NCBI GenBank assembly: GCA_028622995.1
Contig: JAJQJQ010000097.1
Coordinates: 111,833-175,832, forward strand
Origin: Panagrolaimus kolymaensis
Taxonomy: Eukaryota > Nematoda > Chromadorea > Rhabditida > Panagrolaimidae
Length of the DNA: 64,000 bases
Direction: 5' to 3'
Part shown: positions 55,569 through 64,000 of the stretch, piece after piece
Numbering within the stretch: the stretch's first letter is position 1
Layout: each line of letters opens with the position of its first letter
Made by a program: the position numbers and the translations under genes
The notes under the pieces: model-generated
Seen by the model: the letters and a program-made list of their open reading frames with translations, nothing else
Told to the model about the DNA's origin: nothing
The model's database searches: none

Positions 55569-58222
55569 TTAGTTAAAAATTGTGACGGGAGAATGTAAAG
55601 TTAAATTATTTTTCTGAATTTGAGTTCTACACAAATAAAAATGTACATATTCTTTCCGTGTCGTTGGACTTAAAAAATAAAACAATCAATTAAAAAAACT
55701 AGCATTTAGAAAGTATGCATACCTTAACAAAAGTAAAGAAATACTTCCAGTCCACGCGAAAATGTCACTGACTAATGGTAAAGCAGCCAATAATGCTGCT
55801 GTGAGAATAGGGTCCGAAGCAAATAATGATCGACCAAGGCTATAGCCAAGGCGAAAAACTTGTGCAACAAAAATTAGGCAAGTTATGACTGAAAAAAATA
55901 ATAATAAAAGAAAAAATTTAATAAATAAAAAAATAAAACATACAAAATAATCGCTTTTCATTTCCAATATTCAAATTTGTTGTATTTTTATATGTATGAA
56001 ATTTAATTAGAGATAAGATATTTAATGCTGCAGCGATACTCGTGGTCGTAATATAAATTATTGAAGACATTAAAAATGTTAAAGACATTAACGAAGAATT
56101 TTTCAAAGTTACATTAACACTAAATTCTGCGGCAAATATAAAAAAACCATGTTCATGAAGTCTATAGCAAATATGGAGAAATGGCAATCCAATGAGTAAA
56201 TAAATATACCAATTTTTTCGCCAAATAAATTCATGTTTAAAAGCCATTTTTTCTAAAAATCGAACTTCGCTGGAATTTATCGAAAATCGTTAATTTCGCA
56301 AATTAACTTTTCTTTGACTACCCTTAGGTTTTCGAGGTCGCTGATCACGAATCTGACCTTAGTTTAATTGGTCTCATAGCGAAAAACACTAGATCCTGAG
56401 GTCTCTAAACGAAAAGTCAACTTTTTTTTCAGATGCTTTTTTTAAAAAGTGTCTTTACAAAAAAATAGTAAAAAATACGCTGATTATTTTCGTAATTGAT
56501 GCCGATAATGGAAGTATAGGCTCAAATGGGTCAAAAGTCCATTTTAAGGAAAAATTCAATGTTTCGCTTGGGAAAACTCGAAATCTGTGGCTCGTGCATG
56601 GCCATTTGAAGACATATTCGGATTCCTCATGAAATTTCACCCTAGAAGCTTTGAAATGTAAAAAAAAATGCGTGGCCAATGGGAAACGGTGACTGGCTGA
56701 ATGAATTACATCAATATGAGGTATATCAACAAGTAATTAATAAATACATGTAAAAAATACAAAATCTTTACTAGAAACGTAGAAAAACTCATTTAATGAT
56801 TTTACAAATCGATAAAACTTCATGTTGTTATGCTTTTCGATTTTTTCCACATTTTTGAAGTTTAATACTAATAAATAATGCTCAAAAAATTCAAAATTCC
56901 CAAAATGAGGTATTTTATTTTAAAACTCATCATTTCTAGACCTAATTTGGGTCGTAGAAACCGAATTTGATAACAGTTTCTATGGTTGACAAGGTTAAAA
57001 TTGAGTTATAGCATAGTAAAAAATTTGCGTATTTCAATTATTCATAATTCATTAACTTGCTTATGAAATATTTTTTCTGATGTCAAATTCGGTTTCTACG
57101 ACCCAAATTAGGTCTAGAAATGATGAGTTTAAAAAATAAATACCTCATTTTGAGATTTTTTATTTTTTTATTCATCATTTGCTAGTATTAAACTTTAAAA
57201 ATGTGGGAAAAATCAAAAAACATTACAATATGAAGTTTTATCGATTTGTAAAATCATTAAATGAGTTTTTCTACGTTTCTAGTAAAGATTTTGTATTTTT
57301 TACATGTATCTATGATATACTTGTTCTTATACCTCATATTGGTGTAATTCATTCAGCCAGTCACCATTTCCCATTGGCCACGCATTTTTTTTTACATTTC
57401 AAAGCTTCTAAGGTAGAATTTGATGGAGAATCCAAAAAAATTACCAAATGGCCATGCACGAGCCATAGATTTTGAGTTTTCTTAAGCGAAACGTTGTATT
57501 TTCACTTAAAATGGACTTTTGACCCATTTGTGCCTATACTTCTATTTTCGACATAAATTACGAAAATAATCAGCGTATTTTTTACTATTTTTCTGTAAAG
57601 ACACTTTTTAAAATAAGCATCTGAAAAAAAAGTTGGGTTTTCGTTTAGAGACCTCTGGATCTCGACTTTTCGCTTCGAAACCAATGAAACTGAGGTCAAA
57701 TTCGTGATCAGCGACCTCGTAAACCTAATGGTAGTCAAAGAAAAGTTAATTTGCGAAATTAACGATTTTCGATAAATTCCAAATCCATCGAAAAAGTGCG
57801 ATTCTTAGAAAAAATGGCTTTTAATCGGAAACCAAAATACTGTGAATCGATTAAAAGCCATAAGCAAGTGTCCAAGAAATTGCATTACAGTGAAATACGA
57901 AGAAAAGTTGTAAATTAATGAAGCAAGAAAACCGTTATTTTTAAAAAAGTCAACAAATAATGAAGGCACTCTCACAGCGATAATAGCCTAAACATTTCCA
58001 AATTAGACTAATAGATAACAAATATCAATGGAAGAGATCTTGGTAACTTACAAGAATAAAAGTACTCAGATCAGCGATAAGCACAATTCTAAATATATTA
58101 AAAAATGGACCTTTAAAAGCTATTTTCCTTTTGAAAAATAACAAGAAAAACATCGATGCATGAAAAGTGTAAATAAGAAGTTCTGAAGCCACCAGAATAA
58201 AAATGAATTCCGTGGAAGCCAT
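55569..58222 (-). pseudogene. Srg/Srv-like 7TM chemoreceptor split by a foldback element
   Basis: Exons: 58222-58052 (171 bp), exon 2 in two parts 57987-57825 and 56240-55944, 55888-55723 (166 bp), 55668-55569. Removing 56241-57820 with one TTAA copy leaves exon 2 at exactly 460 bp and a 299-codon frame with no stops. Landmarks: MASTEFIFILV start, FKRKIAFKG, NRFTVFWFPIK joined to HEFIWRKNW across the insertion, YRLHEHG, FVAQVFRLGY, SDIFAWTG, PTTRKEY. The last intron uses an AAG acceptor. All other parts look functional, so the insertion is the only visible lesion. With it, translation stops shortly after WFPIK unless the element is spliced out or excised. Confidence 0.85.
56241..57820. mobile_element. 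Foldback element copy 2, 1.58 kb, in a receptor exon
   Basis: Ends AAGCCATTTTTT...AAAAAATGGCTT as in copy 1 (33887-35473), flanked by TTAA on both sides (56237-56240 and 57821-57824). Arms of about 740 bp are inverted but visibly more diverged from each other than in copy 1. The interior shares long segments with copy 1, for example TCGAGGTC-CTGATCACGAATC and CTAGACCTAATTTGGGTCG. No coding capacity. It interrupts exon 2 of the receptor gene 55569-58222. Confidence 0.93.
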
Positions 58223-58697
58223 AAAAAAAATTTTAATACTGTTTTTTTTATAGAATTATAGAAGATTTTAAAAATATTTAATTAATTTATTTATTCTTCA
58301 ATAACACGTTGAGTCATCAGTGTAGTATAATTACGAAAAGTGCTCTAACGAGAGTTTTTTTTAATTATATTTATAATTATGTCAACACTGAAGAAGTAAT
58401 TAACAAAACTTTTGTGCTTAATTTTTGTGTTTCGAACTTATGACATACACTTATTTTCAATGCTTCACTTGTTACAATATCAATTAATGTATTTTTTAGA
58501 AAATTATGATAAAAAAAATCGAAGTTAAAAGCAAACTGAGTAATATTAAAAAAAAGTTTCATCTAAATTAAAAACCAAAAATCACGTTCTTTCATATTAT
58601 TTTTATTTTAAGAATAGAAACCCAATAAAAAAGATAACAAAAAAGTCAATCAATAAAAAAATGCTTCGCTTTCTTCGATTTTAGTGAAGAAGAAAAC
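58223..58697. other. Divergent intergenic region, no gene seen
   Basis: Lies between the split receptor (-) and the lectin gene (+). Promoters for both are expected; none is recognised. Confidence 0.5.
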
Positions 58698-59673
58698 ATG
58701 TTACCCTCTTTTATATTTTTTGCTTTTATTTTGCTTAACTCTTGTTTTATTTGTGAAAGCGCGTGTCCAAATAATACAATTTCATGGAATTCTCAATGTT
58801 ATAAATTTTTTACAAATTCCACCGGTTTCGCCGATGCTGAATTTAGTCGTAACCAAATTGGAGGACATTTGGCTTCAATTCATGATGGATTTACCAATAC
58901 TTTATTAGCGGGTAAGCTTAATATTAGAAGTTCAGAAAAAAATATAAATAGGTAATTTAGAAGAAGGCTCAAAAAATATTAGTGGAAGCATAGAAACAGA
59001 TTTTTGGATTGGTGCTAATAATCTTATAAACCATGGAAATTTGTCTTGGACTGATGGAACTACTTTTGATTTTAATGATTGGAAATCAGGCGAACCTCAA
59101 AATGTGTCAGGGTCCAATTGTGTTGCTTTATCTTTGACAGACGGTACCTGGAGCGCAGAGGATTGTTTTAAAAATAAACCATTTGTTTGTGGAGTTCCTC
59201 CTGCAGCCCCAACAAATCCAACTGTATATAATTGCAGTGAAGGTTGGGTATATTTTCCAAAAACCCATTCCTGTTATGGAACAAATTTGGATTTAAAAGG
59301 AGGAATAAAAAATTTTACATCTGCCGAAACATATTGCAGAAGCTTAGGTGCTGATTTGCCTTCAATTCATAGCTATGAAGAAGATATGTTTTTAAGATGT
59401 ATGTAGATATTTTTTTTTAAATTTCTTTGGATTATTTAAACTTTTTCAGCTTATACACAATATGCGTGGACTGGAACCTGGATAGGTTTTTACTCACTTG
59501 ATTTAGGTAAAAATTACATTTGGACTGATGGTTCTCCCGTTGATTATGTGAAATGGTTTAATTGACCATCCAACAATACAGATTTTGTTTATACTGCTTT
59601 GGGAGCTTATGGTTTTTATATGAAAGAGATATCTGATAGTTGGCATGTTATGTGTAAAAAAAGTGCATTTTAA
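58698..59673 (+). pseudogene. Secreted protein with two C-type lectin domains, TGA in CTLD2
   Basis: Three exons (58698-58911, about 58961-59398, 59450-59673) total 876 bp, 292 codons. A signal peptide (FIFFAFILLNSCFICESA) precedes CTLD1 (CPNNTISWNSQCYKFF, HLASIHDG, FWIGANN, FDFNDWKSGEP, NCVAL, FVCG). CTLD2 (CSEGWVYFPKTHSCYG, DLPSIHS, TWIGFY, YIWTDGSPVDY, MCKK) follows after a short Pro-rich linker. Both lack an obvious EPN/QPD Ca-binding triplet. In CTLD2 a TGA (59563-59565) replaces the expected Trp of the NWP motif and would remove the last 36 codons with the terminal Cys. Classed as a nonsense allele; CTLD1 remains intact, so a shortened secreted lectin may still be made. The acceptor of exon 2 could instead be at 58951. 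Confidence 0.75.
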
Positions 59674-59766
59674 TAAAACTTTTTTAGCCTTTTTTTAGTA
59701 AATTTTTTATTTAACAAACAAATCTTGTAAAAAAATATAGAATAAAATAAATAATTAGATATATTA

Positions 59767-59962
59767 TTATTTTTGTATAACGATTGTAAAACCATTACCA
59801 ACTTTATCATCAATATCTTGAACAGCCAAAATTTTCCAATTAAAATGTTTACAAATTTCTATAAAATCTTCCGTAATCCAAACCGAATGATGTCCATGAT
59901 CATCGATAAAATTGGAATCTGGAGGATTTTCATGGCTCTTAATTAATTCGTTTAGCGTTGTA
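59767..59962 (-). pseudogene. 3' fragment of a SAM methyltransferase gene
   Basis: About 65 codons (TTLNELIK-HENPP through GFTIVIQK and stop) are nearly identical to the C-terminus of the methyltransferase at 61710-62388. Similarity ends abruptly at about 59962 in unrelated sequence, and the catalytic half is missing. It lies immediately 3' of the lectin gene, in antisense. Confidence 0.85.
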
Positions 59963-60475
59963 CATATAATTAAAAATAAACAATAATGAACCGAAAAAGT
60001 AACATTTTTAATCACTTTTTTTTGTTTACAATTTTTGATTAATCTACTTTTCTCAAAAAAAGCGTTGAAATCAAAAAAGAGAGAGCTTTAAAGAAGAAAG
60101 AATGTTTTTTCGAGTGTTTCATCATTAATCATTTTTTTTTTGAAAAGAAAGCATTCGTTCAAGTTCAACGAAAAGTTTTTATAAAAGCGCTTCTTTTTTT
60201 TCTCCATAAATGTATTTTTAAAATAAGTTTTTTATAATTAACATTCATTTTTGGTTTTTAAATTGTGGGTTTTTTTGACACAATAAATGCGAAGAGAGAC
60301 GCTTGACATTTGTTTGTTACCACAAAAAATTCCCAGACAAAAAGAAAAAACGATTCTTGATGGAAAAAAAAAGAAATAAAAAAGATATAACTGTGAAATT
60401 ATTAGTTTCTTTGTTTTAAGAAAAAACCTGAAATTTTTCAGTATGAAAAAGCTTTTAGCAAACACTTAAAAAAAT
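59963..60475. other. Intergenic, no gene seen
   Basis: AT-rich sequence between the methyltransferase fragment and the TATA box of the Lys-rich gene. A minus-strand open frame at 60238-60465 is F/K/S-rich and unsupported. Confidence 0.5.
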
Positions 60476-60484
60476 ATATAAAAG
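60476..60484 (+). promoter_or_regulatory. TATA box of the Lys-rich secreted protein gene
   Basis: TATATAAAA about 70 bases before the ATG at 60553, in a canonical core-promoter position. An inverted pair GATGACTTTTATGTCATTG-like (TGACAT/ATGTCA) lies just downstream near 60495-60508. Confidence 0.45.
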
Positions 60485-60552
60485 GGTTAGCAATGACATA
60501 AAAGTCATCAATTGGGTTGTGATAATAATAATATTTATTATTTTGCGAAAGA

Positions 60553-60993
60553 ATGCGAAATTTAATTATTACTTTTTTACTTCTATTTGTTGCAACAGTT
60601 ATTTGTGTACAAAATGAAAAAGGACCTAGTGTTTCTGAGGATCCTAAAAATCCTGGAAGTGGTCCTGTAAGCGAAGATCCGGCGTTATATCAAAATGAAA
60701 GAGATGGTGGAAGTAATTCCACGGGTGGTGATTCTGGTAAAACTGCTCCAGCTGCTCCAGTAGCTGATAAAAAAGAAAGTGCTGGAGATAAGAAAGCTGA
60801 AGACAAAAAAGAAACCGTTGCTACTGATAAAAAGACTGATGATAAAAAACCAGCTGATAAAAAAGGCGATGATAAGAAAGGTGATGTCAAAAAAGAAGGA
60901 AATGCAGATAAAAAGAGTGAAGACAAAAAATCTGCCAATGCTGATGCAAAAGATGACAAGGCCAAAAAAGCTGATTCCAAAAAACTTGCTTAA
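60553..60993 (+). CDS. Lys/Asp-rich low-complexity secreted protein
   Basis: Single exon encoding 146 residues. It has a signal peptide (MRNLIITFLLLFVATVICV), a Gly/Ser/Pro linker to about residue 70, then a highly charged repetitive domain of DKK-based units (DKK-x2-3, about 14 repeats) to the end, with no Cys. The second half is likely intrinsically disordered, with near-balanced Lys and Asp/Glu. Antisense and +2 open frames over the same region are by-products of the repeat. No family is assigned; small charged secreted proteins of this type occur in nematodes as putative stress or desiccation-related (LEA-like) or surface proteins, which is only a possibility here. Strong TATA box upstream; intronless. 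Confidence 0.75.
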   Translation: MRNLIITFLLLFVATVICVQNEKGPSVSEDPKNPGSGPVSEDPALYQNERDGGSNSTGGDSGKTAPAAPVADKKESAGDKKAEDKKETVATDKKTDDKKPADKKGDDKKGDVKKEGNADKKSEDKKSANADAKDDKAKKADSKKLA

Positions 60994-61709
60994 TTAAATA
61001 ATTTGTAGCTAACAAATAATATTTTCAATATCGGTTTCACAAGTTCTGTATATTTTAATAATAACACTATTTGTAATAAATGTCGTCCTATTCCATAAAT
61101 TTTTGTTTTCTAAAGTGCGAAAAAGGTTATTAAAAAATGGTATTTAAAGTTTAAATTCTAAATCTTTTCTCCAAACTTTTGCTCATAAGTTAGAAAAACG
61201 AAAAACTTAAATATTAAAAAATCTCAAAATATATCAACCTTTAAATTTTCGATAAATGAAAAAGAAAAAAAATTCTGCCTTTTTTAAAACTTTGTCGACA
61301 ACGTCCTTTTGCGAAATGAACACAGCTGTAAGTATTGATTGAATTTTGTCTATGATTTTCGAACATTTTTTTTTTCTTCAAAAAGAGACATAAAGATGTT
61401 CAGGGTTTTAAAAAAATTATTCCTTCAACTAAATAAATCTTTTTCCACGTAAAAAGCTTGTAACTTAATGAATTTCATAGTTGTTTCATAAGTTTGGTGC
61501 CGCAACGAGACGGATTTAAAAATAGCTGTAGTTTTAAAAATTTTTCACATTTTTAGAGAGTTATTTTTTGCTAAAACATTAGCAAATTTTCCAATTTATC
61601 TCTCATTAATAAAAAAAGAAATTTAAATATTTTTTATATTCGTTCTTTTTTGCTTAAAATTATTATTAAATAAATTTATATTAAAGGTCAAATAAAATTA
61701 CATATATTA
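60994..61709. other. Intergenic, no gene seen
   Basis: AT-rich sequence between the Lys-rich gene and the methyltransferase 3' end. AATAAA occurs near 61076. No other feature is recognised. Confidence 0.5.
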
Positions 61710-62388
61710 TTATTTTTGTATCACAATTGTAAAACCATTACCAACTTTATCATCTATATCCTGAACGGCAACAGTTTTCCAATTAAAATGTTTACAAATT
61801 TCTATAAAATCTTCGGTAATCCAAACCGAATGATGTCCATGATCATCGATAAAATTGGAATCTGGTGGATTTTCATGGCGCTTGATTAATTCATTTAACG
61901 TTGTACGATTTTTAGGTTTATCAAATGTTCGTTCTTTATGTGGAATTATCATATATACATATCCTCCCTTTTTCACGACCCTTAACCATTCTTTTATAGC
62001 TTTGATTGGATCATAAAAATGTTCAATAACGTGAGAATTAATTACAAAATCAAACGAATCATTTGAAAATGGCAAATTATCTCCCGGCGCCACGACATCC
62101 ACCTTCGCTGAAGTTCCAGTAAATTTGATTTCGGCACTTTGATAAATAGTTGTATCATTTGTGAAATTTACATTTATAGTATCCAAACAAAATGGATTAT
62201 GGCTTGATGCGCCTATTTCAATTCCCTTTAAATTATCCAATAATCTATGTGTCAAATGACTTTCTTTAAATTTATTTTTTAATAATGGAAAACAATTTCT
62301 GTTTCTTCCATTCGCCCCCCATTGGCGGTTAATAAATAAATAAGCGAAATAAAGAAGTATTATGCTGATGATTGACTTTGCTAATATT
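61710..62388 (-). CDS. Membrane-anchored SAM-dependent methyltransferase (5' end incomplete)
   Basis: A single exon from a TTTTTTTAG acceptor (exon starts 62388) to the stop at 61710 encodes 226 residues, but no in-frame ATG exists at its beginning. A short 5' exon must lie upstream and was not identified. Residues 1-20 form a membrane anchor (IISIILLYFAYLFI). The class I methyltransferase domain follows: GIEIGASSHNPF (motif I, SAM binding), DVVAPGDNLPFSNDSFDFVINSHVIEHF (the D-PF---SFD--------EH pattern of Methyltransf_11), RVVKKGGYVYMIIPH, and a C-terminal HHSVWITEDFIEICKHF. Substrate unknown. The 3' 196 bp are duplicated at 59767-59962. A 171-bp MITE lies 31 bp upstream of the exon, possibly inside the first intron. 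Confidence 0.8.
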
Positions 62389-62419
62389 CTAAAAAAAGTT
62401 AATCAATAAAGCAAAATTT

Positions 62420-62590
62420 GGCTCTATCGTAATATAGGCGTCCGAATTAATATAGGCGTCCGAGATTTTTTAACTCTATTTTGATGTACCTTTAAGCTTA
62501 GGCTTGGGTTGATTTTTGGCCATTTTTATCAGTTCTCAAAATCTCGGACGACTATATTACCCCTTCGGACGTCTATATTACGATATAGCC
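62420..62590. mobile_element. Short MITE with 52-bp terminal inverted repeats, 171 bp
   Basis: Left end GGCTCTATCGTAATATAGGC and right end, in reverse complement, GGCTATATCGTAATATAGAC extend as imperfect inverted repeats over about 52 bp, each containing two tandem TATAG-CGTCCGA motifs. Identical 8-bp flanks CAAAATTT (62412-62419 and 62591-62598) are a target duplication. An 8-bp duplication fits hAT or related superfamilies. No coding capacity. Confidence 0.85.
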
Positions 62591-62598
62591 CAAAATTT

Positions 62599-63127
62599 TA
62601 TAAATTAAAAAGAAAAAAGTCTAAAAATTTTAAAGTCGGAACTTTTTCTTGGAAAAAAACTAATGTTTACATACCTTTTATTAAAAAACATTTTATTGTT
62701 GACGAATTAACCAAAATTAATTCGAACCTTTTAATATTGTATTATCAATAAATAATAGAAAAAATCAATCGTTTATGCTTACTAATAAGAAAAAAGAATT
62801 TAACTATATCCATGTTTTGTGCTTTCCATATGCGCACGCGCTAACTTTATTTTCGTGTCTCACTTTTTATCTTATTGAATGCATTGTATTTGACCTATTT
62901 AAAAATAAACATAATTAAATTTAGTGAAATCATCCCATTGATAAAATAACCACTCCAGAAAGAGTATTGCGCTATAATAAAAAAAGAAGCATATTTTTTG
63001 TTTGTTAAATCAATAAAAAAACAAAATTTTAATTTTTGATTTATTTAAAACCCTTACATGTTGATTTTAAATACATAATTACACACATTTTTCTTGTAAA
63101 TATTTCATCGTGTGACCAAAAGCAATA
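62599..63127. other. Intergenic, no gene seen
   Basis: AT-rich sequence between the MITE and the 3' end of the last receptor. Could contain the missing first exon of the methyltransferase. A plus-strand frame at 62509-62751 starts inside the MITE and is not supported. Confidence 0.4.
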
Positions 63128-63972
63128 TTAATGAGCTGTCGTATTTTTGCTTGAAATTATAACAGGATAAAATGATTTTGGAATGATTTTCGCGATTTTT
63201 TTTCTCGAATAAAAGTTTATGTATTCTTTTCTTGTTCTATGACTAAAAACAACAACAAATTACTGCATTGACTATGTTTTGTTTATATATTACCTTAACA
63301 AAAGAAGAGAAATACTTCCAGTCCAAGCAAAAATGTCACTAACTATAGGCAAAGCTGCTATTAACAAAGCTGTGATGGCTTCATTTGACTCGAATAATGA
63401 TCGGGAAAAGCTGATACTCAGACGAAAAACTTGGGCAGCAAAAATTAAACAATTTAAAACTAAAAAATAGTTTTAACTACAATAAAAAAGATTGAAAGTT
63501 ATTTTTTACCCAGAAGCCTAGTTTCTTTAATATTTGAGTTATTAGTCGATTGTTGCTTATAAAAATAGAATTTAATTAAAGATAAAATATTAAATACCGC
63601 TGAAATACTAGTTGTGGTAACAAAAATTATAGTTGCAATTAAAAACATCACTGGCATCATTGCTTGATTTATATAAGTTAAAATAACAGTATTTCCTGGC
63701 GCAAACATAAAATGTGCAGGCTCATAAAATCTATAACAAATATGCACAAAAGGTAGAAATAACAAAGTATAGGTGTACCAATTTGTTCTCCAAATCCATT
63801 CATATTTTATTGGAAACCAAAACAAAGTAAATCGATTAAATGCCATAAACATATGTCCCAAATATTGCGTGACAAGGAAATGTCCAGCAAATAAAAAATG
63901 AAAAGTTGGTATTAATTGACTATTGTTGAAATAATTCACTTCTAAGAGAGGAATTCGATATCCGAGAAGAAG
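63128..63972 (-). CDS. Srg/Srv-like 7TM chemoreceptor, 5' end outside the window
   Basis: Exons 2-4 are present: 63972-63510 (463 bp), 63459-63294 (166 bp), 63242-63128 (115 bp). Exon 1 would lie beyond 64000. Exon 2 has NRFTLFWFPIKYEWIW and YRFYEPA, with one extra residue in KQQSTNNSN accounting for its 463-bp length. Exon 3 has FAAQVFRLSI and SDIFAWTG, and exon 4 begins SHRTRKEY. Frames are open and splice sites canonical (GTAAAA, GTAATA donors). Exon 3 is closest to the receptor at 55569-58222. Confidence 0.82.
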
Positions 63973-64000
63973 CTGGAAAAAATAGCTAACATAACGGTTT

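Noticed and set aside
49858..59565. Genetic recoding of TGA (selenocysteine or Trp) in the lectin domains
   Set aside because: One TGA replaces Cys and the other Trp, no SECIS-like element was recognised, and TGA is used as the normal stop in intact genes of the window.
60690..60997. Antisense and +2 frames across the Lys-rich gene
   Set aside because: They are produced by the GATAAAAAA-type codon repeat; only the frame from 60553 has a signal peptide and TATA box.

Overview
The window looks like AT-rich nuclear DNA from a free-living nematode. The evidence is short introns (about 40-100 bp) with GTAAGT/GTATGT donors and TTTTTAG/TTTCAG acceptors, serpentine chemoreceptor genes of the nematode Srg and Str/Srh types, a homologue of C. 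elegans F37C4.5, a Tpr/Mlp1 nuclear-basket protein (C. elegans NPP-21), and secreted ShKT, C-type lectin and mucin/vWD proteins. No species is assigned. Gene models were built by hand from splice signals; the intact multi-exon models sum to whole codons.

Layout. 1.5-3.4 kb: DUF4139/DUF4140 gene (-). 4.1-10.1 kb: three tandem Srg/Srv-like receptor genes (-), the first with a 1-nt deletion. 10.5-14.4 kb: relic resembling proteasome subunit beta-3, NUDT5-like Nudix hydrolase (+), Asn/Tyr-repeat secreted protein broken by a TAG, and a frameshifted LRR/F-box-like fragment. 14.8-18.3 kb: two more 7TM receptors. 18.8-27.8 kb: PPAY-tailed protein, the 15-exon Tpr gene, and a 74-codon gene. 30-34 kb: intact Srg-like receptor (+), a decayed copy (-), and an intronless Srh-like receptor (-) with a 1.59-kb palindrome 46 bp upstream of its ATG. 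36.6-37.7 kb: IRG-like dynamin-type GTPase. 39.7-52.4 kb: secreted-protein cluster (mucin, vWD/C8/TIL mucin, three-ShKT protein) with an apparently perfect 4,690-bp tandem duplication. 53.3-58.2 kb: 3'-truncated receptor, Hsp70 pseudogene split by a hAT MITE, and a receptor gene whose exon 2 is split by a second copy of the palindrome. 58.7-64 kb: two-CTLD lectin, Lys-rich secreted protein, methyltransferase with a duplicated 3' fragment, and a receptor cut by the window end.

The receptors, secreted Cys-rich or mucin-like proteins and the IRG-like GTPase are classes associated in nematodes with sensing and surface or immune interactions. They show turnover by tandem duplication, apparent gene conversion, nonsense/frameshift mutations and transposon insertion. 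The housekeeping-type genes (Tpr, F37C4.5-like, Nudix) are intact.

The strongest finding is a foldback element family, about 1.58 kb, with terminal AAGCCATTTTTT and 4-bp target duplications. One copy interrupts a receptor exon. Removing the element and one TTAA copy gives exactly the 460-bp exon of its paralogues and an uninterrupted reading frame.
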